Assembly: GCA_934718155.1 (NCBI GenBank)
Contig: CAKUZF010000023.1
Coordinates: 1-41,312, forward strand
Direction of reading: 5' to 3'
DNA length: 41,312 nt
From: an uncultured Parabacteroides sp.
GTDB lineage: Bacteria; Bacteroidota; Bacteroidia; Bacteroidales; Tannerellaceae
Part shown: one piece after another, positions 33,796 through 41,312 of the stretch
How the letters are laid out: each line of letters starts with the position of its first letter
How positions within the stretch are numbered: position 1 is the stretch's first letter
Made by a program: the position numbers and the translations under genes
Notes under the pieces: generated by a model
Databases searched by the model: none
Seen by the model: only the letters and a program-made list of their open reading frames with translations
What the model was told of the DNA's origin: nothing

Positions 33796-35443
33796 ACACT
33801 AATTCTAAATCGTCTAACCATAGTTTGCTTCCCACACCCCCCGTGAAGTAGTCGCCATACTTGCTCGACGAGGCAACCACCACGATATACTTCGGTGTGC
33901 GGTTGGTGTAGCGGTAGTCTAACTCAATCTCATGCTGCGTCCAGCTGCCGATGGTGTTGCCTTGCGTCAGCTGGCCATACGCAATCACGTTCGGGTCGTT
34001 TGGCTCGAACAGTTGTCGCTCCGAAGGACGGGTGCGAATCTCGTAGGGCTTCTCCCAATCGCCCAAGGCGATATAGATTTGGCAAGAGTCGGGCTGTCCT
34101 TTCATATAAGCCAATGCGTCGTCGCCCACCTTGTCGATCGTCTTGCTGGTGTATTTATATTGGAAGCGCAGCTTCGAGGGGAAGGAGCTGAAGGGGCGAC
34201 CAAACGCCAAGACGCCATTCGTTCCGACTGTTTTTACGTAGGTGCCCGTGAAGATATTGCCCGCTGCGAACTTCAGTACAATCCATTTCGACTCCAGGCT
34301 GGCCGCCTTGCCCGAACCCGTAGCGGTCTCGGTGGTTGGCAGCGAGTTGCTATCGCCCACGGTGGTTGCTCCCTTGTTGCCCGTGTCCCAGAAGGAGTCG
34401 GCACCCGAAGCCCACGGTTGCCACAGCTTGGCGTTGTCGGCTGCCACCGACCAGTCGTCGAGGCTGCCATTGGTCAGCTTGACGGCCTCGGCGGTGGTGA
34501 AGCTCTGTTCGTCGCCCGCATTGCCATCCACGCTGACCCGGTATTGGTAGGCCGTCTTGGCCGTCAGTCCGCTCAAGGTAGCGGTAAAACTCGTGCTTGA
34601 TACTTGCACGGCCGAGGCATCTGCCTTGGTCCAGCTAGCCGCTCCCTGTTTCTTATATTCAATCACGGGTGTCTTTCCGCTCTGCACTGAGCCGGTGATC
34701 GTGGCCCGTTTCACCATGGCGAAGGCTGTTGCTTTCGCCTCGGTGTTTTGCGAGGGATAGACATACACAGTCCATTTGGTCATCACCTCTTCCCAGCGTT
34801 GCTTCACGTAGAACTGCTGTGGCGAGGTGTAGTTGCTGATGGTGGTAGGGTCGGGCTCCACTTGGCCAAACTCACCGCCCAGGTTCATCGTGTTGACCGT
34901 CAGGTTGGCGATCGATTGCTCGGGAGCCACATAGATCACCACGTTGTGGTTGATCTCGTCGATCACCGCCTTGCCAATCTGGTTCTCCACGTCTACCTCG
35001 CGGTTGATGTATTGCGCGACGTTAACGGTCCATACATATTTCTGATAAGTGCCCAAGGTGAAGGTGACAGGCTTCGTGAAGTTCACGCGTGTCATCGCCG
35101 TCGAAGAAACCTCGGCCAGCGAGGCGAAGCTCTTTGTCGGGAAGTTGGCGTAGTCTACACACGAGGCCGAGTCGACCTTGATGGTTGCCTCTTCGCTGAC
35201 CACCAGTTTGGTAATCTTCAGTTTGCGCAGGTCGACAGAGTCGTTCACCGTGATGTTTACGGTGCGGTTCTTCTTGTCGATGGTCGCCTCGGCGCTCTGT
35301 GCGTCGGGAGCGGCGCATTGCCCCTCAACCGCTATCTCGGTAATCTCGCTGACCACCAACGGATAGGGAATGTCATCCTCGATCATGCAGGTCGTGAGGC
35401 CGACCGCACACATGATGTAATATGTAAGCTGTTTCCAACGCAT
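33788..35443 (-). CDS. PCMD-like surface lipoprotein
   Basis: Lipobox LTTC (Cys19) followed by the acidic MIEDDIPYP. It has no DUF4493 domain and no T-K-A motif. Two beta-rich repeats with the patterns KKNRTVNITV... and INHNVVIYVAPEQ cover about 45-240. An FN3-like domain (LTAKTAYQYRVSVDGN) precedes the PCMD-like domain (about 321-551) with NGSLDDWS, FWDTGNKGATT, VIAYGQL, SSSKYGDYFTGG and LWLDDLELVYD. The C-terminal domain closely resembles that of the gene at 36194-38029. Its place right after the beta-barrel gene suggests a partnership. Confidence 0.82.
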   Translation of the reverse strand: MRWKQLTYYIMCAVGLTTCMIEDDIPYPLVVSEITEIAVEGQCAAPDAQSAEATIDKKNRTVNITVNDSVDLRKLKITKLVVSEEATIKVDSASCVDYANFPTKSFASLAEVSSTAMTRVNFTKPVTFTLGTYQKYVWTVNVAQYINREVDVENQIGKAVIDEINHNVVIYVAPEQSIANLTVNTMNLGGEFGQVEPDPTTISNYTSPQQFYVKQRWEEVMTKWTVYVYPSQNTEAKATAFAMVKRATITGSVQSGKTPVIEYKKQGAASWTKADASAVQVSSTSFTATLSGLTAKTAYQYRVSVDGNAGDEQSFTTAEAVKLTNGSLDDWSVAADNAKLWQPWASGADSFWDTGNKGATTVGDSNSLPTTETATGSGKAASLESKWIVLKFAAGNIFTGTYVKTVGTNGVLAFGRPFSSFPSKLRFQYKYTSKTIDKVGDDALAYMKGQPDSCQIYIALGDWEKPYEIRTRPSERQLFEPNDPNVIAYGQLTQGNTIGSWTQHEIELDYRYTNRTPKYIVVVASSSKYGDYFTGGVGSKLWLDDLELVYD

Positions 35444-35447
35444 CGTC

Positions 35448-36197
35448 TTAAAAATACATAGTCATACCAATATTGATCGAGAAGAGGTTGATCTTGAAGT
35501 TTCCCGAGGAGACACGTTGGCGTCCCTCTTCCACTTGATTCGTCTCTTGGTCGATCCATTTGAAGTCGAAGCCCATCACGCCCACCGACACCTCTACGGC
35601 CGAATAGTCGGTGATGAAGGCGGTTAAGCCCGGAGCGAAACCGATCATCATGTTCTGCACCGTCTGGTAGGAGCCGTCGTATTCCGCTCCTGTCCCGGTT
35701 GAGTTCTTGCCCGTGCCATAGCCATAGGTCAGTCGCGCCTCGTTGAAGAGTCCGAAGATCTTGCTCTTCCCGATCGGCATGTAGGTGCGCAAGAAGCAGG
35801 ATGCCTCATACTTATGCTCCAGGTAGTAGATGTCTTTCAGGTTGATGTTGAAGTCCTCGCCCAGGTTCAACTCGAAGTTGCCCAAGTCTAAGTGGTTGCG
35901 CGAGTAGGCGAAGCGTCCTCCGAAGGCCACGTTGTCGCGGAAGAAGTAGCCGAAATAGGGGCTTACGGAGAAGTTGTATCCCTTGGCCTCGACGTTCTTC
36001 AGCACCAGGAAGTTGAGGTTGCTCTCGTCGTGCTCCGAATAGGAGACGGCTCCACCTGCCATCCACGTTCCCTTCGGGATAAACACCATTTTCTGAATCT
36101 CTCTATCAATACGCTGCATAGAGCGTTGGGCGAAGAGGCTGTTCGCACTCATCGCCCAAAGACATAGCATGCTATATAATAAAATCCGCTTTATCAT
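35448..36197 (-). CDS. Outer-membrane beta-barrel protein
   Basis: The signal peptide runs to about residue 23 (MSANSLFA|QR) without a lipobox. The mature part alternates hydrophobic and polar residues in strand-like fashion (GTWMAGGAVSYSEHD, FGGRFAYSRNHL, GLFNEARLTYGYG) and ends INIGMTMYF with a terminal Phe, as expected for BAM-assembled barrels. At 249 aa a barrel of about 8-10 strands is likely. It is the only non-lipoprotein of the operon. It could anchor or export the lipoproteins, or be a small porin-like protein. No specific family name can be given. Confidence 0.8.
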   Translation of the reverse strand: MIKRILLYSMLCLWAMSANSLFAQRSMQRIDREIQKMVFIPKGTWMAGGAVSYSEHDESNLNFLVLKNVEAKGYNFSVSPYFGYFFRDNVAFGGRFAYSRNHLDLGNFELNLGEDFNINLKDIYYLEHKYEASCFLRTYMPIGKSKIFGLFNEARLTYGYGTGKNSTGTGAEYDGSYQTVQNMMIGFAPGLTAFITDYSAVEVSVGVMGFDFKWIDQETNQVEEGRQRVSSGNFKINLFSINIGMTMYF

Positions 36198-38029
36198 TTA
36201 CTCGTTATATAATTTGTATCCACCGTGGGTTCGCCGTAAATCAAGTCGAACTCATCCAGCAACAAGACACTCGATGTGCTGCCCGTGAAGTAGTCGCCAT
36301 ACTTGCTCGAACTACATACAATCAAGATATAGGTCGGCTTCGTGGTCAGATCCCTGTATTTAAGGTCGATCGTGAACTTTTCGTAGCTGCTCATGCTGGC
36401 TGGAGCACACTTCTCGGCCGGCAATTCTCCGTAGGCAATCACACCGGGATCAGTTGTCGGATTGAAGAAATTCTTTTCTCCTGTATTGACCGCAAAGGGG
36501 GCTGTCCAATCCAGCAGTGCGATGTAGATCGCACAGGTGTCTCTTTTTCCCTTCTCTACAGAAGAGAGTTTAGTGTGTGTGATGTTTCCGGGGTTGTATT
36601 TATAGTAGCCCGTCAGTTGAGTGGGACGTTCAGTGAACTCCTGCCCGAAGCTTAGTGTTGCGCCTAATGGGGCTATTGTTGCTTTTCCGAAATCGCCTGT
36701 GAATAGGCTGGCTGCCGCAAATTGTCCTGCAGCGGTTGCCGATCCTAAGCGAGCCGCCTTACCCTTCACCACGTCTGATTCCTCTGGTCTGGTGGGGTTA
36801 ATTTCTTTGAGAGTGTTTGCACCTTCGTTGCCACTGTCCCAAATACGTGTCTCTGCCGAGGATGCCGCATAGTAATGTTTTCCATTTTTGTACCAATTTT
36901 CAAAGCCCCAGTTGAAATTCGCACCGCCTTTGAGTTGAGTTTCTGTTATAAAACTGATCGCTTCGCTCGTGAACTCCTCATCGTTGTAGGTCAGTCGATA
37001 TTCATACGCTGTAGCTGGTGAAAGAGAGGGTAACGTTGCCTTATAGAGCGAAGCTCCGTTTTCGGAACCAGCTGTCGTTGCGTCTACGGTGCTCCACGCA
37101 GAAGCCGACTTGGCTTTGTATTGGAACTTCATTTTCGTTACATCAAACGATGAGCCGTCGGCAGAGGCTGCTTTTCCCTTGACGTAGGCAAAGTTGCTCC
37201 ATGCGTTTGCGGCCTCCACCTGCAAGGAGGTGCGAGGGTTGCGATAGACAGGGAAGTCGAAGGTGTATTCCCTGGTCTTGTCGTCGGCCGTGATGGTGAT
37301 GTTGCCCATAGTGCCTTGGTCTGGCGTGTTGAAGTTGACGATGAAATGATCGCGCGCTTCTACCTCTCGATTCTCGGGCTTGATTGGATACTCTTTCGTG
37401 TGGTGCGTACCCTTTTGGTCGACTACAGCCAATGAGAGTGTTAATGTACCTACGGGGAAATAAGCAGGTTTGCTCGCTCCATTCATCGTAAAGGTATAGG
37501 GAGCGATACTTGTTATGCCGCTTTTCACTACGGCCTCAGCTGACGTGAAATTTTTGCCCATGCCTTCGCCGAAATTGACGGTAACCTTCACATTGGCCAA
37601 TGTGCATTTCAAAGCCACTTCAGAGGAGATGCCATTCGCTACAGTTGTCTTTGCCGAGCCTACGTAGTAAGGAATGTCGGCACCTGATGCTTGTCCATCG
37701 AAACCCTCAGAAGAGGCTGTCACGGTGTAGCTCCCTACAGGCAGTTTGATGGGCTCCATCTTCTTTGTCTGTGCGACAGATATATTCGACACCGTTTTCA
37801 CCGTTTCGCCCTTGTCGTTGGCGATCACCACTTGGAAGCGTTTCGGATCGTAGTTTTCTGGCACTGCCTTTGTGTTGGTCGTTGAGGTGAGGTGCTGCAG
37901 TTCGATTCGCAAATAACCCATTTTTTCCGAAGAGGATAGGGTTGCCTCTTCAGCTTGACAAGCTGTTAGTAGATAGACGAACAGGCCTATCAGATAAAAA
38001 CCAATCTGTTTCATAACTTTATTCCGCAT
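36194..38029 (-). CDS. DUF4493/FN3/PCMD-like surface lipoprotein
   Basis: Lipobox LTAC (Cys24) followed by QAEEATL. The DUF4493-like domain (about 37-230) contains GYLRIEL, TNTKA at 51-55, GSYTVTASSEG, IPYYVGSAKTTV and CTLANVKVTVNFG. An FN3-like domain (about 285-362) has SPATAYEYRLTYNDEEFTS. The PCMD-like domain (about 365-600) has NWGFENWYKNG, IWDSGNEGANT, VIAYGEL, SSSKYGDYFTGS and LLLDEFDLIYG. It overlaps the beta-barrel gene by 4 bases. A second ATG 15 bases into the gene (MKQIGFYL) is an equally possible start. Confidence 0.82.
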   Translation of the reverse strand: MRNKVMKQIGFYLIGLFVYLLTACQAEEATLSSSEKMGYLRIELQHLTSTTNTKAVPENYDPKRFQVVIANDKGETVKTVSNISVAQTKKMEPIKLPVGSYTVTASSEGFDGQASGADIPYYVGSAKTTVANGISSEVALKCTLANVKVTVNFGEGMGKNFTSAEAVVKSGITSIAPYTFTMNGASKPAYFPVGTLTLSLAVVDQKGTHHTKEYPIKPENREVEARDHFIVNFNTPDQGTMGNITITADDKTREYTFDFPVYRNPRTSLQVEAANAWSNFAYVKGKAASADGSSFDVTKMKFQYKAKSASAWSTVDATTAGSENGASLYKATLPSLSPATAYEYRLTYNDEEFTSEAISFITETQLKGGANFNWGFENWYKNGKHYYAASSAETRIWDSGNEGANTLKEINPTRPEESDVVKGKAARLGSATAAGQFAAASLFTGDFGKATIAPLGATLSFGQEFTERPTQLTGYYKYNPGNITHTKLSSVEKGKRDTCAIYIALLDWTAPFAVNTGEKNFFNPTTDPGVIAYGELPAEKCAPASMSSYEKFTIDLKYRDLTTKPTYILIVCSSSKYGDYFTGSTSSVLLLDEFDLIYGEPTVDTNYITSK

Positions 38030-38039
38030 TCGTTATCTT

Positions 38040-39323
38040 TTACTCATTAATTGTTACCTTCAATGATTTGGTAACTGTTTTCGCCTTGTTGTCTGTCGCT
38101 GTGATTATGAACTCGTGGTATTTCCCTGGGTCGGTTGCTCCATAGATGTTCATCATCGTAAAGAAGGCTCCAATAGGGAAATCATACGAAGTGGCATCTG
38201 CTTCGGGCATTGCGATGTTGACTCCAACTCCCATCAGAATACCTTCCAGTTCGGTGTCTCCTACGAGCTCCCGATTGGTGAAATCCATATCTGTGACTAT
38301 TCCTTGAAAACCTTCGTTACCACCCTTAATGGTGACTTTCAGACTTTTCAGCCCATTGGGAGATAATATGCTTACTTTCAATTTTTCCAAATCGGTGAGC
38401 TGATCAAACTGGGCTATAGAGTATTCAACACCCGTATCGAAAGCACTGCATACCAAGCTCACGTCGTTTCCTTCAGGATTAGGCTCGGGATCAGAAGGCA
38501 ACTCGCTGGGCTCATACACATCCACTTTTTCCTCTTGGTCGTGATTTGTGAACAAAATGCTGGCTGTTACGTTAAATGTCACCTTGCCCTCGGTAGCCGC
38601 AGACAATTTCAGATTGATCTTCAAGGATTCGCCGCCCTCGAAGTTCTCAGAAGCATCGTCATACTTCTCTGATGCCTGTTTCTTGGTGAGCACCATCGAA
38701 TCGTAAATCTTCGCTCCTGTATCTTTTAGCTTACCGCTCAAATTTAGGTTCAATTTGCTTACCTCGTTCTTGAAATAATAATAAACAATGCGCTTGTTGT
38801 CTTTGCTGGAGAAACTTATGGCTTCGTTTATGCCATCATTGATGGTCATTTCCCATTCCGACAAAGTAGAGGAAAACTCGTCGCTCAAAGCCACCTCGAT
38901 GCGAGTGTTCTTCATCTTGCAGTTCACTTCAACCTGTGTCGTGATGTTCTTCGGTATCTCTACCTCCTGCTCTCCCTGAAAATAGGGGGTGGTCATTTCC
39001 GCCTGAAGCTCACCGGGGGTGTGCGACGAGACGATATAAGTGCCTACAGGGAGGGATAAACCTGTTGAAGGGAAGTCGCTAGGCTTCGCATAGTTGTAAA
39101 CCTGCTCTGTCTGCGTCTCTCCTTTTGCTTTGATCTGGATAGGGAAGTTATCCGTGTTCACAGCGGCCTTCGTTGTCACGGGCTCTTCTGCTACAACATC
39201 CAGTGTCAATACTCCAAAATCGGTGCTTACTGATGGCTTTTTACCCCAAAGGTCATCTTGCAGCTGGCAGGCGTTCAAGCCCAAAGCGGCAATTCCAAGT
39301 GCTATGTAATATCTAATGTTCAT
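38040..39323 (-). CDS. DUF4493-like surface lipoprotein
   Basis: Lipobox LNAC (Cys19) followed by QLQDDLWG. The DUF4493-like domain covers about 35-260: GVLTLDVVAE, TTKA at 50-53, VGTYIVSSHTPG, TPYFQGEQEVEI and VNCKMKNTRIEVAL. A linker rich in Pro/Glu (ELPSDPEPNPEG) leads to a second beta-domain (about 290-427) ending KAKTVTKSLKVTINE. DNA is A/T-richer than in the housekeeping part of the window. It lies 20 bp after the first gene of the operon. Confidence 0.8.
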   Translation of the reverse strand: MNIRYYIALGIAALGLNACQLQDDLWGKKPSVSTDFGVLTLDVVAEEPVTTKAAVNTDNFPIQIKAKGETQTEQVYNYAKPSDFPSTGLSLPVGTYIVSSHTPGELQAEMTTPYFQGEQEVEIPKNITTQVEVNCKMKNTRIEVALSDEFSSTLSEWEMTINDGINEAISFSSKDNKRIVYYYFKNEVSKLNLNLSGKLKDTGAKIYDSMVLTKKQASEKYDDASENFEGGESLKINLKLSAATEGKVTFNVTASILFTNHDQEEKVDVYEPSELPSDPEPNPEGNDVSLVCSAFDTGVEYSIAQFDQLTDLEKLKVSILSPNGLKSLKVTIKGGNEGFQGIVTDMDFTNRELVGDTELEGILMGVGVNIAMPEADATSYDFPIGAFFTMMNIYGATDPGKYHEFIITATDNKAKTVTKSLKVTINE

Positions 39324-39343
39324 TGTGTCGTTCTCCTTTTTTC

Positions 39344-40150
39344 TTATTTATTAATCCAATCTGATGGCACTGTAATGTCGATGGGGATATCGTTGGTGCT
39401 ATCATCAATCGTGATCGTCACGCTCATGCTTCCCTCGGTCATATTGTTGTTCGCACTCACTTTTAGTGTCCAGCCTTCGTTCGGACTGAGCGAGCGACTC
39501 CATTCTGCGGTTTGCTGTTTCCCGTCGGATTTTCGAGCATAATGGATGGTAGCCTTCACCGTCTCGTTTTGGCCCACCTTTAAATACCAAGGTGCGCTGT
39601 CGCCCTTTGCCCACGTTGCGACATTGTTGCCTAAAGCAGCTGTAGAATAGGTGATGTAGTAGTCGCTGAAATACTCTGCCATGTTGTCGTTGAACACCAC
39701 TTTGCATTTTGCGCAGGTTGGCTTGCAATTCAGGGAAATCGTTTTCGTACTCTCGTCGAGGATCGAAAAAGAGGTTGCATCCGTAGCGTAGAACACCTCT
39801 CTGGAGGCGGCCTCTTCAAGGCCCATATAGGCTTTTACATAATAATCACCTCGCGACAAGGAGATAGGCGTACTCTTCAATTCGCTGTATTTTGCAGACT
39901 TGACTGTTTCTCCCGAAGCGTTGTTCTTTCGGATTTCCACAGTGTAGTTGTCGATTTGCTTATAGTCGTTTTCATCGACATATGCTTTTGTGTTGGTTGA
40001 GAATGCGGTCTGAGCATCCAAAGACAAACGCACCTTCGCCTCGCCAGCGAGGGGCGTCATGACATCTTCTTGCACACAGGCCGTGAGAAGGGTTCCGCAG
40101 GCAAAGGCCAACGCCATTAGCCTTTTGTAAAAAGTAATCTTATTTGTCAT
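39344..40150 (-). CDS. DUF4493-like surface lipoprotein (first gene of operon)
   Basis: Lipobox LTAC (Cys25) followed by VQEDVMT. The 268 aa form one DUF4493-like unit: AKVRLSLDAQ, NTKA at 53-56, RGDYYVKAYMG, VFYATDATSFSI, LNCKPTCAKCKVVFNDNMAEYFSDYY, and a last strand SMSVTITIDDST. The extra Cys residues in the CKPTCAKC stretch are unusual for the set. It starts the nine-gene run, and the only promoter candidate is weak (40191-40198). Confidence 0.8.
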   Translation of the reverse strand: MTNKITFYKRLMALAFACGTLLTACVQEDVMTPLAGEAKVRLSLDAQTAFSTNTKAYVDENDYKQIDNYTVEIRKNNASGETVKSAKYSELKSTPISLSRGDYYVKAYMGLEEAASREVFYATDATSFSILDESTKTISLNCKPTCAKCKVVFNDNMAEYFSDYYITYSTAALGNNVATWAKGDSAPWYLKVGQNETVKATIHYARKSDGKQQTAEWSRSLSPNEGWTLKVSANNNMTEGSMSVTITIDDSTNDIPIDITVPSDWINK

Positions 40151-40190
40151 ATACTATAAATTGCTACTTTAAGCTTTCTGTTTCAGGATG

Positions 40191-40198
40191 CAAAGAAA
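40191..40198 (-). promoter_or_regulatory. Weak candidate promoter for the lipoprotein operon
   Basis: The minus strand reads TTTCTTTG, one base from TAnnTTTG, with CTTG about 20 bases upstream (40219-40222). The leader would be about 35-40 bases. This is a low-confidence match. Confidence 0.3.
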
Positions 40199-40264
40199 GG
40201 GTTTCTTTTGCAAATACACAAGCGCATATTTCTGATTCGATGTTCTATCCTTAAAAAAGGACGG

Positions 40265-40430
40265 TTTTTTTCAGCCCTGTTATTCCCTCCTGAAATGAAC
40301 AGCTTAAGGGGAAGACTGTCTGAGAACACCAGCCTACATCAATTCTTTCGCTCTGCAAGAGTAAAAGAGGCACATTCTGGATGTTTCTTTTGCCCTTGCA
40401 GGGCGTAAACCTAATCATTCGTCTATTAGG
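40265..40430. repeat. Degraded palindromic repeat remnants (left of MITE)
   Basis: No gene is seen. TTTCGCTCTGCAAGAG at 40346 begins a 30-base unit that recurs directly at 40832-40861 with 26 of 30 identical. GCCCTTGCAGGGC (40392-40404) is a short palindrome whose variant GCCCTGCAAGGGC recurs at 40769-40781. Confidence 0.6.
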
Positions 40431-40608
40431 GGGTGTGTCAAAACTCATTTTTTGAAAATGTGAACTTATAATTTGAAATTTGAACATCCTAAAAACTAAA
40501 GAAAGGGCCGTATCATTACTCACAATGCAGAGTTTGATACGACCCTTTCAAATATTATAGTTACAATCTGTAACTTTGGGGAGTTGGATTTTTAGTTTTG
40601 ACACACCC
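40431..40608. mobile_element. 178-bp MITE-like element with 15-bp terminal inverted repeats
   Basis: Ends are GGGTGTGTCAAAACT (40431-40445) and its exact reverse complement (40594-40608). The interior is A/T-rich and holds a second hairpin at 40502-40548: 13 of 14 positions pair, with GTATCA/TGATAC in the stem. No transposase frame is inside, so it is a non-autonomous element or a deletion remnant. The parent IS family was not identified, and no clear target duplication is visible. Confidence 0.75.
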
Positions 40609-40880
40609 TCCTGAAAGCAGGTTGGGCCTTCAGCCCGCATCTACCTGCAACCAACGAAGGTCTTGCCATTGCGGGGCGCAAGCTCAATGGCCGATGCCGA
40701 GTTGGCGAACACGCCCGCCGCTTCCGCCAAGAGAGCAACGCCCTTGCCGCAGGGGACACGACGAACTCGCCCTGCAAGGGCAAAAGCACTCAGCTCAGGG
40801 CAACGCCCTGAGAAACGGGAGATTATCAACCTTTCGCTCTGAAAGAGCAAAAGAAACACATGCTGAATAAAAGTTGAATC
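40609..40880. repeat. Degraded palindromic repeat remnants (right of MITE)
   Basis: No gene is supported. Palindromes include CTCAGGGC/GCCCTGAG around AAC at 40794-40812, and GCCCTGCAAGGGC at 40769-40781. The 30-base direct repeat partner lies at 40832-40861. Confidence 0.55.
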
Positions 40881-40920
40881 AAAACGGGCGAAAATGGCGA
40901 CGCCCGTCGGCATAAAAAAC

Positions 40921-41040
40921 GACGAGCAACGCTTGAAAAAACGACGGGCAACGGCGTGAAAAACCACGGGCAACAAAATTTATAACCACGGGCAACGAAA
41001 TTTATAACGACGGGCAACGAAATTTTAAGCAACGGGCAAC
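40921..41040. repeat. 22-bp phased tandem repeat array (right copy)
   Basis: Units start at 40921, 40943, 40965, 40987, 41009 and 41031, exactly 22 bp apart. Cores are GACGAGCAAC, GACGGGCAAC, CACGGGCAAC (twice), GACGGGCAAC and AACGGGCAAC. Spacers are AAAATTTATAAC-like. An inverted core CGCCCGTCGG lies at 40900-40909. Degenerate units continue to about 41130. Confidence 0.85.
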
Positions 41041-41064
41041 AAAATTTAGAGCAACTGTAATACG

Positions 41065-41312
41065 TAACTTTGTACCACCAAAATTTCGTAAAGTTAAACA
41101 ACGAAATTTAGAGCAACAGACAACGTGCTTTTTTGGGGGAACAACAGATATCGTAAATTCTTGGGACAACGGACATCGAAATATTTACACAAACCTTATT
41201 TGTATCTCGAAATTGCGAGCATATTTAATTTATTCTTTATCCATGCGTATTTATATACAATACTTCGGTAAATTTTCACCTAGCTTTTAAGAGTTAAACA
41301 TAGAGTCGGCTA
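41065..41312 (+). other. Non-coding tail, with a weak -7-like box
   Basis: TAACTTTG at 41065-41072 matches TAnnTTTG, but no open frame of note begins within the remaining 240 bases. Any gene it serves would lie beyond the window. The rest is A/T-rich and shows no recognisable feature. Confidence 0.3.

Noticed and set aside
28216..40150. Type IX sorting domain on the lipoproteins
   Set aside because: The C-termini lack the PxP-strand and GxYxY-type pattern seen at the end of PorU. The proteins have lipoboxes and likely reach the surface by the lipoprotein route.
40151..40430. Small plus-strand gene at 40208-40408
   Set aside because: It is formed of repeat remnants and has no ribosome-binding or domain support.

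Overview
The window looks like a chromosomal segment of a Bacteroidales bacterium, most likely from the Parabacteroides/Tannerella/Porphyromonas branch. The evidence is a SusC/SusD pair, surface lipoproteins with acidic residues after the lipid-bearing Cys, type IX secretion genes porU and porV, and many promoters with the Bacteroidetes -7 box TAnnTTTG. The genus cannot be fixed from the sequence alone.

Layout, left to right. (1) 1-300: an intergenic array of 22-bp repeats. (2) 298-2193, plus strand: trmB and mrp. (3) 2407-7013, minus strand: susD and susC, facing mrp across a palindromic repeat and a shared terminator. (4) 7298-14904, minus strand: a fructan/sucrose set (GH32, fructokinase, MFS permease) that runs into a housekeeping set (S8 peptidase, xseA, xseB, ispD). 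(5) 15034-20751, plus strand: folP-cdaA, pta-ackA, pyrH and a helix-hairpin-helix protein. (6) 20763-27693, minus strand: a GT4 glycosyltransferase, then FAH-family protein, porU, porV and ispF. (7) 27790-28085: two intergenic repeat families side by side. (8) 28216-40150, minus strand: nine tightly packed genes, namely eight lipoproteins and one outer-membrane beta-barrel, ending at a strong terminator. (9) 40151-41312: non-coding, with degraded palindromic repeats, a 178-bp MITE-like element and a third 22-bp array.

The most unusual part is the 12-kb lipoprotein operon. Seven of the eight lipoproteins share an N-terminal DUF4493-like domain and carry T-K-A (or T-K-S) 27-36 residues after the lipid-bearing Cys. 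Three end in a PCMD-like (putative carbohydrate metabolism domain) beta-sandwich. Two genes change base composition sharply at a domain boundary. A multi-part surface structure or glycan-binding complex anchored to the outer membrane is the best reading, but it is an inference. The second unusual feature is the set of three strictly phased 22-bp arrays.

Functionally, the GH32-fructokinase-permease set would cleave fructan or sucrose outside the cytoplasm and import and phosphorylate fructose. Pta-AckA would make ATP and acetate. PorU and PorV process and shuttle type IX cargo at the outer membrane. No tRNA, rRNA, CRISPR array or intact transposase gene was seen.
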